Assembly: GCA_021613375.1 (NCBI GenBank)
Contig: CM038720.1
Coordinates: forward strand, 41,444,949-41,508,948
DNA: 64,000 nucleotides
Source: Megaleporinus macrocephalus
Taxonomy: Eukaryota > Chordata > Actinopteri > Characiformes > Anostomidae
Direction: 5' to 3'
Shown here piece after piece: positions 1 to 11,633 of this stretch. The notes below the pieces were generated by a model. That model was not told the origin of the DNA. It was given only the letters and a program-made list of their open reading frames with translations, and made no database searches. Position 1 is the stretch's first letter. Every line of letters starts with the position of its first letter. Position numbers and translations under genes: made by a program.

Positions 1-721
1 AACAGTGTTATTACAGGTTTACAGTTCTGAGTACTGAACTCTCACTATTACACCATATAACAGTGTTATTACAGGTTTACGGTTCTGAGTACTGAACTCT
101 CACTATTACGCTATATAACAGTGTTATTACAGGTTTACAGTTCTGAGTACCGAACTCTCACTATTACACTATATAACAGTGTTATTACAGGTTTACAGTT
201 CTGAGTACTGAACTCTCACTATTACACTATATATCAGTGTTATTACAGGTTTACAGTTCTGAGTACCGAACTCTCACTATTACGCTATATAACAGTGTTA
301 TTACAGGTTTACAGTTCTGAGTACCGAACTCTCACTATTACGCTATATAACAGTGTTATTACAGGTTTACAGTTCTGAGTACCGAACTCTCACTATTACA
401 CTATATAACAGTGTTATTACAGGTTTTACAGTTCTGAGTACTGAACTCTCACTAGTACACTATATAACAGCGTTATTACAGGTTTACAGTTCTGAGTACT
501 GAACTCTCACTATTAAACTATATAACAGTGTTATTACAGGTTTACAGTCTGAGTATTGAACTCTCACTATTAAACTATATAACTGTGTTATTACAGGTTT
601 ACAGTTCTGAGTACTGAACTCTCACTATTACGCTATATAACAGTGTTATTACAGGTTTACAGTTCTGAGTACTGAACTCTCACTATTTCACTATATAACA
701 GCGTTATTACAGGTTTACAGT
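1..721. repeat. 58-bp minisatellite, locus A
   Basis: About 12 head-to-tail copies of a 58-bp unit run off the left edge of the window. Each unit begins AACAGTGTTATTACAGG, carries GTTCTGAGTACTGAAC in the middle and ends CACTATAT. Copies differ by scattered substitutions (TACTG/TACCG, TTACAC/TTACGC/TTAAAC). The same unit forms a larger array at 35.2-36.8 kb. Confidence 0.97.
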
Positions 722-1257
722 TTATGCAAGAAAAGCCCACCAGTTAAACTGTAATTCAAATGTTTATTGATGGATGAAAAGAGAAAGAGAGTGGGGGGGG
801 AGTGCGTACACTTCCACAGGCTCACTCTTTACGTCAGCAGTCAGAGACACTCTCCCCACAGGCTCAGCACTTCTAGGGAGTGAGCAAACAGCTTTGTGCC
901 ATGCGGTGTTCCTGTTGGTTGTCCCAGAACCCTGGAACGTCAGTGTCAGCCTCACAGGGGTGTCTTTGAGCTTCTTCTCCAAGATATCCCCCCCCCCCCC
1001 CCCCAGTAATGGCAACAATTACCAAAAAAAGAGCCTCCCTTTACTGCCTGGCGACCGAGCCACTTCCTGCTAGTTTACGACCCCAGAGCTTCCAAACACA
1101 GCTCCAGTGTGCGTTTGCAGGCGAGCAGCTATTTTTACTCGCTGAGACCCGGAGAGAGTGCAGCGAGCACGGAGTGATGGAATTCCTTCAGCTATGAATG
1201 GCACAGAGTCATGCACACACACACGGATACACAGACAGACCCTCACAGACACGTACG

Positions 1258-1295
<38 letters not shown>

Positions 1296-1997
1296 AATAC
1301 TGAAGTGCTTTTAGCATTCATAAAATGTTGATGAGACTCTGTGCTCAGCCAATAATTTATTGCAGGCATTTCAGATATAGCACTGAGGCTTGCGGCGCAG
1401 TTGAACGACTATAAATAAGAACCACGTTAACACTTAATTACTTAACGAACTCCTCGCTGAAATCAATGAATTAATCAATTATTATTTTTTATAGTCACCA
1501 CCCACTTTTATTTATGTCCACTGTCCACTTCATGAGGTCACCGATACAGCCCCATCTGTTAACATGCAGCTTGCCAACAGCCCTCGACCCTGTTCACCAG
1601 TTGTCAGTTTCTGACCACAGCACAGCTGACAACGGGATAATTTTTTTTTTTTGGGGGGGGGGGCAAGTTGGACCAGACTCAACACACACTGGTGGTAGCA
1701 GCTTGGTAGTGTGTGTGGTGCTGGTATGAGTATCTGGCTCAGTGGTGCTGCTGGGGTTTTACACATGCTGCTGCTGCTGCTAGATTAAAAGTGGTCCGCC
1801 ACCTACAAATAGCCGTCCGAGAGTGGCTCTGTGGTCAGAAACTGACCGCTGATGAAGGGCTTGAGAATGGCTAACACAAATCGTGTATGGCAGTTACAGG
1901 CAGCAGCTTCTAAGTATAGATCGAGCCGAACGCACAGGATGTTTCTCGTAGCGGCTGCTGAGCGTAACCCCACATTCCTTTCTTCTCTTTGTTTCAG
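722..1997. other. Non-coding stretch with simple repeats
   Basis: No gene is supported here. It holds a 17-base C run (988-1004), a (CA)n tract (1261-1293), a T12-G11 run (1641-1663) and, from about 1514 to 1915, a diverged fragment resembling the interspersed repeat at 20.2 and 33.0 kb (GTGCTGGTATGAG and CTGCTGCTGCTG segments). The last 20 bases are the polypyrimidine tract of the exon at 1998. Confidence 0.6.
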
Positions 1998-2183
1998 GTC
2001 CCGTCTAGAGAGTCTACACCTCTTCTGATTAGGAAGTCAGACCAGCGTGGCCTGCACACGCAGGAAGCATCGCTCCCGAGTCCCTCGGTGTGGGACGAGC
2101 CCTGCTGTAGCTCGGCAGAACTCTGGGACGCGCCCTGTCCTGATTCGGACAGAAGCTTCCCCACCTTCAGTCCCCAACACCAT
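1998..2183 (+). CDS. Internal coding exon 1 of an unrecognised gene
   Basis: Seen: a strong acceptor (TTCTCTTTGTTTCAG) followed by 186 nt and a consensus donor, CAT|GTAAGT. Only one frame is open across the exon; the other two hit TGA or TAG within about 30 nt. That frame gives 62 whole codons, phase 0 to 0. The peptide starts VPSRESTPLLIRKSDQRG, is rich in Ser, Pro, Asp and Cys, contains SPSVWDEPCCSSAELW, and ends FSPQHH. It has no transmembrane segment or domain that I recognise and looks like an intrinsically disordered linker of a larger intracellular protein. It joins in frame to the exon at 5606 and then to the 31-nt exon at 26508. A chance open frame with perfect splice sites is the main alternative. 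No function is assigned. Confidence 0.72.
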
Positions 2184-3100
2184 GTAAGTGGCGCGTACAG
2201 GTTCTACCAACTGTGTATATACGTTCCTCACAACACTGGAAGCCCAACAGTTTCCAACATTTCAAAGCTGTTGTGGTTATATTTTGATTTAAGCCCATAT
2301 TTATTTGATTACTCAAAAAATAAATAAAGAAAGAAATAAGCCATCGCATGAAATGAATGTTGATTAAAGTAACAATTTGAAAGGAAGGCTTTTTTCTTCA
2401 TGGCTCCTGAGGAACATCTTCACAGGCTTCATGAAGAGCCTCAAGAAGACTCACATGTTCTTGTAGGCCATACTATCCATTGATTGAGCAGTAGGAAACA
2501 CAGTGAGGGGAACTTTGTTTGCTGAAGTGTTTTTGGACACCATGTACAAATAAAAATAATAATAATAATAATATAATAGTGATACTGAATCAATTCTCAA
2601 CAACTCAGTACTGATTTTTAAGGAATAGTTTACCATTAAAGATTTGGGGTTCTGCGTTCCACTAGATGGCAATGTTCTTCACCATTAGACTCCTCCACTC
2701 CAATGTAAACAAGTAGCATAAGGGTGCAACTTTAGTGGTAGCAATAGCGAATCTCTTCATATGTGGGTGTGTTTTATACTATGACAGTTTTCAACGTTAC
2801 ATTACAAACAACATGTCACCTTGTTTACAGCATCGGGATCTACATCAAATCATAGCCCCTGTGGTGGTCTTAGTTATAATGTTCACTCGCTAAGAGTTCG
2901 GACAGCTTTCACTGGCTACCTGCCGCACTGCCCTTCATACAAATCATAAAATAATCTGTTAAAAGTGTGTTTGCTACTAGATGTAAGCCTAGAAGCTGCT
3001 GCTGTTGTAACCTGTGGTTACATAAATGTGGCTGGAGTCTTTCAGAGGTCTTTCATATAGACGGCATTTTTATTACGGGCGTCCTACACGACTGCCAGGT
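2184..3100. other. Intronic sequence, nothing specific
   Basis: AT-rich non-coding sequence directly after the donor of the 1998 exon. A short (TAA)n tract lies near 2557-2575. I see no gene or recognisable element. Confidence 0.5.
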
Positions 3101-3109
3101 GCAGACAGA

Positions 3110-3450
3110 AACACGTAAATAATCCCCGACACCACTTCAGCATTTCCACACGCAGCATAAGGGCTGTGGAATGCGTTTCCATACATGCCCCCACCACTCC
3201 CCCCAGTTAATCTGAGCTTGTATTAATTAAGGATAATTGTTTTGGAGAAAATCTTTTTTTTTTCCATAATAAAAAAAATACTTTTTGTTTATTTGGTTGC
3301 CAGCCTGTGCCATCTGGCCTGCAGATGAAAGCTCTGCTATTTCTGTTCAGGGAAACAGCTAATGTGGCCTGTGTGCTGCCAATCTGGCAACCTAACCCTG
3401 CACAGAGTCATAGATTTGTAGGTTGGTGAACCAATTTAGGACGTTTACAC
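3110..3450. promoter_or_regulatory. Candidate conserved non-coding element
   Basis: A complex, non-repetitive block inside an intron. It contains TTAATTAAGG near 3223 (homeodomain-like), CAGATG/CATCTG E-boxes near 3310-3330, and TGCCA/TGGCA pairs including GGTTGCCAG near 3296 facing CTGGCAACC near 3383, which resemble NFI or RFX half-sites. The surrounding DNA is AT-rich and repetitive, so this density of motifs stands out. Conservation is inferred by eye only; no alignment was possible. Confidence 0.3.
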
Positions 3451-3678
3451 CCACAGGTTGTGTTTAAGATGCTTCTCCTCCTTGTGTGAAAGTGTATTTT
3501 TGTGTGTGTATATATAAGAAATTTCTCTTTAAATCCCAATCTGAAGGATTTACAGATTACCAGTTTTACTTAAATTACTCCCAATAAGTAATAGTAATAA
3601 TAATCCCCACCGTCTTAGAAGAACCCAAACAAGAGCAACCAGCCAGAAACTAGCCATATATACGTGTGGGTGTGTGTA

Positions 3679-3684
<6 letters not shown>

Positions 3685-3746
<62 letters not shown>
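3685..3746. repeat. (TA)n microsatellite
   Basis: About 31 TA dinucleotides in a near-perfect run preceded by a short GT/TA mixed tract. Confidence 0.97.
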
Positions 3747-3749
<3 letters not shown>

Positions 3750-4554
3750 CTTTGCATTTATTATGTTTCTAAAGCCTATAATTTATCTGTTTTAGGTATA
3801 AAACTGTTGTAGCTAGTTCTCAAAGCACTTTTTATTGATATGCACAAACGTTTAACTACCCAACAGCATACTGTTTTTGATGTCCTTCATAGTGGAGACA
3901 TTAGGACTAAACCTGGTTTTATTTTAAATTAATGATGTCACAGGTGAGAGGAATTTGGCTGATGCAGAGAAAACTTCAACATGTAAGCTCTGTAAACATG
4001 TAAACATGTAAATTCTTTACTAATTTATTTTTAATTGATTACTAATTTAATGTATTCCTAATTTATTAGAAAATTTTACATAATTGTACATTTAAAAATA
4101 GAACGTTAAAATGAAAAAAAGTGTGAAACTTTATCTCAAGGTTTGGAGTGATTAACACAGGTTTAGCTAGTGTACCTAAACACTGTTTAAACCTAGAATT
4201 TATTTATTTTAAATAAAGCAACAGTAACCTCTGGAATGGGTTATTATTTGTTCCTGTGTTTATGTTCATATACAGTGTATTTGAAATATTTGAAATATAT
4301 ATAAGTGGAAATTATATCAAAAAAGGTAAACAATGTTTGTTTACTTATTTTTATTTACATTATTTTCTAGGATTGTGTTGGTGCTGATGTTGTAGAAGGC
4401 TTTTTGGTCTGATGCAGAACAGAAAAGAAGAAATATGACATCAACAATGTCCTGATGTCCACTATAAAGGACATTCCATATAAAATAATTTCAAATATTT
4501 TATGTTGAAATGACTGAAATTCTCAAACTTTAATTTTTCTGGGTCTCAGGAGGA
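3747..4554. other. AT-rich intronic sequence
   Basis: AT-rich non-coding sequence with no open frame of note and no element that I recognise. Confidence 0.5.
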
Positions 4555-4555
4555 G

Positions 4556-4590
<35 letters not shown>
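4555..4590. repeat. (TA)n microsatellite
   Basis: A run of TA dinucleotides, with one CA interruption near its start, flanked by CACATATGTG. Confidence 0.95.
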
Positions 4591-4597
<7 letters not shown>

Positions 4598-4769
4598 GTG
4601 TGTTGCCCAGACTTGAGACCCACCCATAGACTCTTCCTTCACCAGCTAAGATAATAAGCTGTTGCTAATTTAAGATCTAACTAGTGTCTCATCCTATTAG
4701 AGTACCTAACAACATGTTCAGTCCAGGAAATGACATATTTTAGATATAATGAAAACTGCTCAGGGTTCT

Positions 4770-4965
4770 CAGAAGTCATTGTTCAGTTTAACTAAATGAG
4801 GCGTTTAAAATAAGTATTTAAAGTCTTAATGCCCACTGCTGCCACAGCGTCTTTCCTGGTGGGTACTGGGGAAGACCACCCGCTAACTCGGCTGCCTGGC
4901 GTGTAATGTGTAGTACTGTAAGCCTGTAGTGAGCGTGGGATGGTGCTGAAGGGCTGAGACGTCTG
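4770..4965. repeat. Interspersed repeat, copy 1
   Basis: Shares long segments in the same order with 7433-7673: TGTTCAGTTTA, then GCCCACTGCTGCCACAGCG, GGGTACTGGGGAAGACCACC, and TGTAGTGAGCGTGGGAT. The second copy has an extra stretch of about 45 nt in its left half. The family is not identified; no coding capacity is seen. Confidence 0.8.
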
Positions 4966-5605
4966 TCTGTGTCTCTGGAGATGTTGTCGTTTGCTGTGGT
5001 GTCCTGAAAGCGTGAGTGGCAGCGCGAGGACGCTCAGGCCGGACCAGATCCCAGCCGGACATTCCTCTCGAGCCGAGAGGGAGCTAGGGAGACAGGCGGC
5101 CATTGTGCAGAGAGGGTAAGGGGTACCCGGGGCCGGGCGAGGGAGTCTTAAGGGGTGCTCAATAGAGAAAGCATGTTTTGAGCTCCCCCCCAACCCTACC
5201 CCACCCCTCTAAGACCTTCCCGCACCCATGCAACACAAATAGCAGGCTTACATCACTCTCTGAACTGGCTTTAGTAGGGACGGGAACAAAAGTGATCTTT
5301 TTCGATGAGGGTGTTCCCTCCCGCCTCTAGCGGTGTGGGTGACGTCTGTGTTCCAGTGGGTGCTGCGCTCTAGTCCACATCAGAACACAACAGCACCCAG
5401 AGGAGAAACACCCACAGGGATGCAGGAGGGAACGGAGAGGCGTGTTGGGGAGGAACCAGAACGTTAGAGTTTTAGCATCCTTTGTCTGAGGGGTACACGG
5501 GCAGGCCAACCCACAGGTCACATTGTGCGGTTCGTCAGCAGATAGTGACCCGGGTGGGGTGCTCGGCGGATCTTCACTCCAGCTCACTGTGCTTGTGCTT
5601 GGCAG
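4966..5605. other. GC-richer intron flank of exon 2
   Basis: Non-coding, GC-richer than its neighbours, without tandem repeats. Open frames here are short and show no recognisable domain. The segment ends in the acceptor of the exon at 5606. Confidence 0.4.
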
Positions 5606-5743
5606 GCTGCTCGCAACCCCACACCAGCTGGAGTTGGAACCGTGGATCAGAACCGGCGCATTTCAAGAGGACCGATCCGTACGGGATGCCACCTCCCCTC
5701 CCTTGAAGAAGACAAGGCTCACAGAGGACAATGTCACAGTAAG
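5606..5743 (+). CDS. Internal coding exon 2 of an unrecognised gene
   Basis: Seen: the acceptor GTGCTTGTGCTTGGCAG precedes 138 nt and the donor AAG|GTAAGG. In the phase required by the previous exon (0) the exon is fully open for 46 codons, from AARNPTPAGVGTVDQNRR to HRGQCHSK, and leaves phase 0, which is the only phase open in the next exon. A second frame, ending PPLKKTRLTEDNVTV, is also open but does not join exon 1 in frame. The peptide is polar, Arg/Gly/Pro-rich and without a recognisable domain. An overlapping second donor (CA|GTAAGG, exon end at 5738) lies 5 nt upstream; its use would shift the frame. A compound (TAA)n array begins about 140 nt downstream of the donor. Confidence 0.62.
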
Positions 5744-5879
5744 GTAAGGTGGGCTGCCCCCCTGTTACCCCTGAGACTCTGTTAAAGTTGTAGTAGGTAT
5801 TTTATTAACAAGTAAGAGTTTAGGATCTGTGTTCAGGCCCACGACACGCCCACTATAAATACAGCACAGCACTCACAGT

Positions 5880-5942
5880 TACTGCCCCATACCAGCAGCA
5901 GTAATACCAGTAACAATGCTGGTAGTGGTCAGTGGAGCAGAC

Positions 5943-5983
<41 letters not shown>

Positions 5984-6047
5984 GATAGATAGAAAAATTA
6001 TTATATTAATGCCAGGAACAATGCAGGTAGTGGTCAGTGGAGCAGAC

Positions 6048-6085
<38 letters not shown>

Positions 6086-6149
6086 GATAGATAGAAAAAT
6101 TATTATATTAATGCCAGGAACAATGCTGGTAGTGGTCAGTGGAGCAGAC

Positions 6150-6228
<79 letters not shown>

Positions 6229-6280
6229 AAAATTATTATATTAATGCCAGTAACAATGCTGGTAGTGGTCAGTGGAGCAG

Positions 6281-6353
<73 letters not shown>

Positions 6354-6468
6354 GATTGACAAATGATTATATTAATACTAATAATAATAATTATATAGAT
6401 AATTATATGAAAGCTTATATTAACACCAGTTACAATGCTGGTAGTGGTCAGTGGAGCAGACTAATAGC

Positions 6469-6502
<34 letters not shown>

Positions 6503-6610
6503 GATTGACAAATGATTATATTAATACTACTAATAATTATTATATAGATAATTATATGAAAGATTATATTAACACCAGTTACAATGCTGGTAGTGGCCAG
6601 TGGAGCAGAC

Positions 6611-6657
<47 letters not shown>

Positions 6658-7052
6658 GATAGACAAATGATTATATTAATACTAACAATAATAATAATAG
6701 ATAATTATATGAAAGATTATATTAACACCAGTTACAATGCTGGTAGTGGTCAGTGGAGCAGACCGATGATGATGATAGTAAATAAATAAATAATTATACG
6801 AATGATTATATTAATGTCAGTAACAATGGTGGTAATGGTAAGTGTAGCAGACCCATAATAATAATAATAATAATGATGATAATAATAATAATAACAGTAA
6901 ATAGTTGATTATATTAATGCCATTTACAATGCTGGTAGTGATTGATTAGTGGAGCAGACCGATGATGATGATAACAGTAAATAAGTAGGTAATTATATGA
7001 ATGATTAAATTCATGTCAGTAACAGTTTTGGTAATTATATGTGCAAGAGATC

Positions 7053-7098
<46 letters not shown>

Positions 7099-7195
7099 TA
7101 TAAATAAGTAGGTAATTATACGAACTATTATATTAATGTCAGTAGCAATGGTCAGTGGAGCAGACCAATAATAATAATAATAATAAATAATAATT
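5880..7195. repeat. Compound minisatellite carrying (TAA)n tracts
   Basis: About 11 diverged units of roughly 90-160 bp. Each has the core CCAGTAACAATGCTGGTAG then TGGTCAGTGGAGCAGAC, followed by a (TAA)n or (CTA)n run of different length, then GATA or AT-rich sequence. Most unit-length variation lies in the trinucleotide run, so microsatellites grew inside an already tandem unit. Long Asn/Ile-repeat reading frames here are artefacts. Confidence 0.93.
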
Positions 7196-7432
7196 AGTAG
7201 TGTATTGATTAATGTAATGTATTTGAGTGGAAGTACTGAATGAGGTGATCAGGTAAATTCACCTCTGTGTAAGTCATGTGCTGCAGTTCGTGTGGTTTGG
7301 TGAACACTGGGACGTGTGGCCTGTATATATTTCAGAAACGCTGCTTTTGTGAGAAAGTCTATATTTTTAAATGAGGTCTGTTGACATGTCAGAGTTATGA
7401 ATGCTAGAAGTCGTCTTGCTGCTTGCTTGCTG

Positions 7433-7673
7433 AGGTCGTTGTTCAGTTTAGCTAGAAAAGACATTTAAAAGTAGCATTTAGGATTTTCGTTCTGCGGTTG
7501 CCTTTTACAGCATTAAAACCACCCATAAATCCATACGTCTAAATGCCCACTGCTGCCACAGCGTCTCTCTTAGTGGGTACTGGGGAAGACCACCCACAAC
7601 TCGGCTGCTTAGCATGTAATGTAGAGTACTGTGTGCCTGTAGTGAGCGTGGGATGATGCTGAAGGGCTGAGAC
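7433..7673. repeat. Interspersed repeat, copy 2
   Basis: Second copy of the repeat at 4770-4965, same orientation, about 2.7 kb away, with about 45 nt more between TTCAGTTTAGCTAG and GCCCACTGCTGCC. The copies share blocks of 15-20 identical bases separated by substitutions, so duplication is not very recent. Confidence 0.8.
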
Positions 7674-7744
7674 ATGTGAAACTCATGAACCCTCTTTCAT
7701 AACTTCATAAGTGGGCCGCACCGCGGTGCTGAGGGTGGGAAGGT

Positions 7745-8013
7745 AGAGGCTGAATGCTGGACTGGAAGATTTGTACTACACTCTTCATCCTCCCTGCACA
7801 CAGTAGTGTATATTCCAATTTCTGTACATTATTCACTTGTATTTCTGTGTATTTCCTTCTTTTTATCATATTTGCTTTAATTTTGCACTTATTTTTATTA
7901 ATATTTACTCACTACTGTCTTATTGTTTCTCGTGAGTGGGCAGTCGTCAAAGCATTTCACTGCTAGGTGTACCGTGTATGACTTTGTATACGACAAACTT
8001 TGATTTGATTTGG
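7745..8013 (+). mobile_element. 3' end of a non-LTR retrotransposon (probable)
   Basis: Ends GCATTTCACTGCTAGGTGT, then GTATACGACAAACTTTG and ATTTGATTTG. This matches the common 3' tail pattern of 5'-truncated fish LINE-type elements (a CATTTCACTG box and a short tandem ATTTG tail). No reverse transcriptase coding remains. The family is uncertain. Confidence 0.55.
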
Positions 8014-8400
8014 AGTTGAAATGTATCAGGGTCACTAACAGGGGGTGAATCAGTGTGAGAAGTGAGACGGCTCTCCATCACACTCTCACACCTTTGGCAG
8101 TATCCCGTCTGTCTGCGTCAGCTGGAATTTATATTTAAAGAGAGGAGAGTTTCTCTTTTAGCTCTTTTGTGCTGCGGGGTAAACGTCAGTATCCCTGACA
8201 GAACAGCCTCGCAGTCCTGCACCGGGGCACAATGACGCAATGGCATAAGACAATGGTGTAACTGTCGTGAGGGTTGTTTGTGATAGTGAACGCTTGTTGT
8301 TGTACTTCAAGCCCAGAGAAGCACAGTCTGCATGATACGGACGTAGTCCTGACATTGCAGTTATCAGTTTGCAGTATTCGAATTAGAACGTAGAATTATT
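8014..8400. other. Unassigned sequence
   Basis: Non-repetitive, non-coding; nothing recognised. Confidence 0.4.
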
Positions 8401-8484
8401 TGACTCTTGTGTTCACACACAAAATTTAAACTCTGCATTTAACCCACCCATGTAGTGAAGCACCCACATATACACAGACTAGTG

Positions 8485-8526
<42 letters not shown>

Positions 8527-9370
8527 GGCGCAGTGAAACACCCACATATACACAGACTAGTGAACATACACACACTAGGGGCAGTGACACACCCACATAT
8601 ACACACACTAGGGGCAGTGACACACCCACGTATACACACACTAGGGGGCAGTGAAACACCCACATATACACATACTAGTGAACATGCACACACTAGGGGG
8701 CAGTGGCACACCCACATATATACACACACCAGTGAACATACACACACTAGGGGGCAGTGAAACACACATATATATACACACTAGGGGGGTGTAAAACACC
8801 CACATATACACACTAGTGGACATGCACACACTAGGGGGCAGTGGCACACCCACATATATACACACAAGTGAACATACACACACTAGGGGGCAGTGGCACA
8901 CCCACATATATTCACACACCAGTGAACATACACACACTAGGGGGCAGTGAAACACACATATATATACACACTAGGGGGTGTAAAACACCCACATATACAC
9001 ACTAGTGGACATGCACACACTAGGGGGCAGTGGCACACCCACATATATACACACAAGTGAACATACACACACTAGGGGGCAGCAAAACACCCACATATAC
9101 ACACACTAATAAACACACACAATAGGGGGCAGTAAAACCCCCACATATACACACACTAGTGAACACATACACTAGGGGGAAGTGAAACACCAACATAGTG
9201 AGCAGTGAGCACACTTGCCCAGAGCGGTGGGCAGCCCTATCGATGGTACTGGAGCAGTTGGGGGCCTGGCACAAGGGCACTTTAGTCATGTTCTGTTGGT
9301 CCAGAGGACCAAACCAGTGAACTTCCGGTCACAAGACCAGATCTGTGACCTTCAGCCCACGACTACCCCA
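8401..9370 (+). repeat. Interspersed repeat with expanded CTCF-like/CA array, copy 1
   Basis: A left flank (AACTCTGCATTTAACCCACC) and a right flank (AGCGGTGGGCAGCCCTATCG, then ACTTCCGGTCACAAGACCAG) enclose an array at about 8452-9190. Array units of about 30-55 bp combine a CA/TA-rich stretch, ACCCACATATACACAC, with ACTAGGGGGCAGTG. Exact CTAGGGGGCAG occurs 8 times (8641, 8693, 8747, 8831, 8883, 8937, 9020, 9072), with several one- or two-base variants (8525, 8577, 8610, 8782, 8973, 9123, 9173). The right flank resembles the one after the second array at 15.84-15.93 kb, so both are copies of one dispersed family. The cysteine- and valine-rich reading frames on the minus strand are repeat artefacts. 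Confidence 0.9.
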
Positions 9371-10289
9371 CTATATATTGTATTTTAACCATACGCTGGT
9401 GCATATATAGTAACAAGGCTACACTGTGTTGATCACTGTAATTACTTTTTGGCAGCTCACACTAACTAAACACTCCCAGAAAACCAATATAAACCTATAT
9501 CAGTTGAAGCAACTGTACTATCAGTGATATATATGCTCCCTCCATCTCCCTCAAGTTACTGGACCCAGTGTATCACTCTGAGGTTCATTACTGGAGATCC
9601 GTAAAGAACTCACTATGAGCTGTATGCAACAGTCGGTTGGCTCTCGTTAACAGTACAAAGGGGAAACGCATCGATTGATTTTTATTTATAAAACACTCTC
9701 CAGTCATTTGAAAGAATACAGAATATTTAATCGATGAATATTAATAACAGTAATTATCAGACTCACTCTAGTGGTTGGGTCAGCTGACAGGTACCAAGAG
9801 TTTTTACTGAACTGGGGAAATCTGCTTTTAGCTACAGTGCACCAGCGAGCTGGACTCTACAGGAAACACTAACACTCAGTTCACTGTCACTCAATCATTT
9901 TGAACTTTTAATATCTAACCACCTTCAGACAGCCAGCACCTGTACTTAATCTTACTTATTCTTAATTTTTTGTCTTATTTTATTTTTCTATATTATTTTA
10001 TTTCTTTTATTATTTTATTTGACTTAATTAGTTCTGTATTATTATTTTATCTAAATTAATTTTAATTATTATTATTATTATTTTATTATCTTGTTTCTTT
10101 CCTCTTAAATTTCTTTTGAGCTATTTGTCATTTTTACCCTCTTTTTATTTTAATTTCTTATTAAATCGTAACTTTTATTTATTTTTTTGTATTATTATTC
10201 TTTCTACTTTTGTTTTCACTGTTATTTATAAAAAAAATCGTTTATTGCATATTAGTTGTTTTAATTTATAATGATTTAAATTTGTTTTT
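9371..10289. other. AT-rich unassigned sequence
   Basis: No gene or clear element. From about 9950 to 10290 the plus strand is strongly T-rich. Confidence 0.4.
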
Positions 10290-10397
10290 ATTTTCTTTAT
10301 GCCAATCCCTGTCCATGTAAATGCTCGGCTACATTGAAAATGAGGGTTGCCCTCAATGTACATCCGAGCTTAAATAAAGGTTGATTGATTGATATGG
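10290..10397 (+). mobile_element. LINE 3' tail with TTGA repeats
   Basis: The segment GAGGGTTGCCCTCAATGTAC, then CTTAAATAAAGG and GATTGATTGAT, is the typical end of a fish non-LTR element: AATAAA-like signal plus short tandem tail. A similar tail (GAAATTGATTGATTGA) occurs near 62780. The element is 5' truncated with no coding left. Confidence 0.55.
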
Positions 10398-11633
10398 CAT
10401 TATTAGCCAGCGAGCACTGATTGATTGATTATAGGGTTTTTTTTCATATCACATATTACCAAGATTAATATCACAGGCAGAGCCCTGTCCTGTGTCTGTT
10501 TCTGTTTTTGACTACAGCAGGTTATAAAGGTGTTTATCATGAACACTCTGTGGGCTCTGTGATAAGAGCAGTGAGAACTGACCACAAGACCTTGAGCTCT
10601 TGCTTTTCTGTTTGGGAGATACACAAATACCCACAGTGTCCGCCCGTGTTTACAGACGTCCCTACGGCCTTGAGTCCCTCTTTCCCATGTCATTCTGTTT
10701 GTTTGACGTTCACTGGGGGACCAGGTGTGGCGCAGGCTTCGTGTACTTTGTGTATGGCCCTGTACGTCCTCTCGTTCACTCACTTCTGTGTCTCTACATG
10801 TGGCTTTTTCATTAGTGGTGTGCAGGCAAACATGCCATCCTCCTCTTTCCTCAGCAGAGTCACGTCTCCAGAGCTTTTCTTCTCCAGTGCTAAATTTAGG
10901 GAGGGCTGTTAGAGCTCCCGTCTTGCTTCCTTTCAGAGCAAAGCAGCCTTCTCGGGTGTAGAGCCTATACCACAACGAAGAGGATGCAGCAGTCGATATT
11001 AGTTATGGGTATATACTGGGGTTACCATACTTATTTGATTGAACTTGTAAAAAATGCACCAATATCAACATCTGAGACCACCTGTGCTGCACAAATAAAC
11101 AATCTAATAAATAAACAAAGCAGGTATCAGATGATACAGTGAAGTGTTGTGTCTATATATCTATCTGTGTGGGTTACAATATAGTGAACACTATAAAGAA
11201 CCTTTATTGTCCACTGAAAATTCAGACATCCTGAATAGAACACAGTGATTTCAGACGCACCCTGAGTTTAATGTGCTGTCTGGACAGCTACGTTGCAGCA
11301 TGGCCATCAGGTGGAGAGATTAGCTCTTAAGACTGATTCTTATTGTCACTGTGCTAAAGAGACCGATGAGGATCAAAACTATTAAATGTACTTACAGCTG
11401 CACAGAACTGCATTTCTGACCTGCAACAAAACCAGCTGTTCTCCACAGAAACACTAAATGATCAAAAGTAACTAACTTTATATAAATCTTTTAAAATCAG
11501 GAGAATTCTATCAATTTCACTGCTATGTTGCACTTAATTCACTCTGTAAACTATTTATTCTGTCTAAGACACTCACTATGGTGTTGTATCATAACCACGG
11601 CCTGAAAAATGTATGCATTCCTGCAATTTTAAT
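10398..11633. other. Unassigned sequence
   Basis: Contains the longest non-repetitive open frame in the window (190 codons, minus strand, 10403-10975). It has no recognisable domain, no splice context and overlaps open frames on the other strand, so I do not call it a gene. Otherwise nothing recognised. Confidence 0.4.

Noticed and set aside
10403..10975. 190-codon minus-strand open frame
   Set aside because: No recognisable domain, no paired splice sites, overlapping frames open on the other strand, and amino-acid order looks random.
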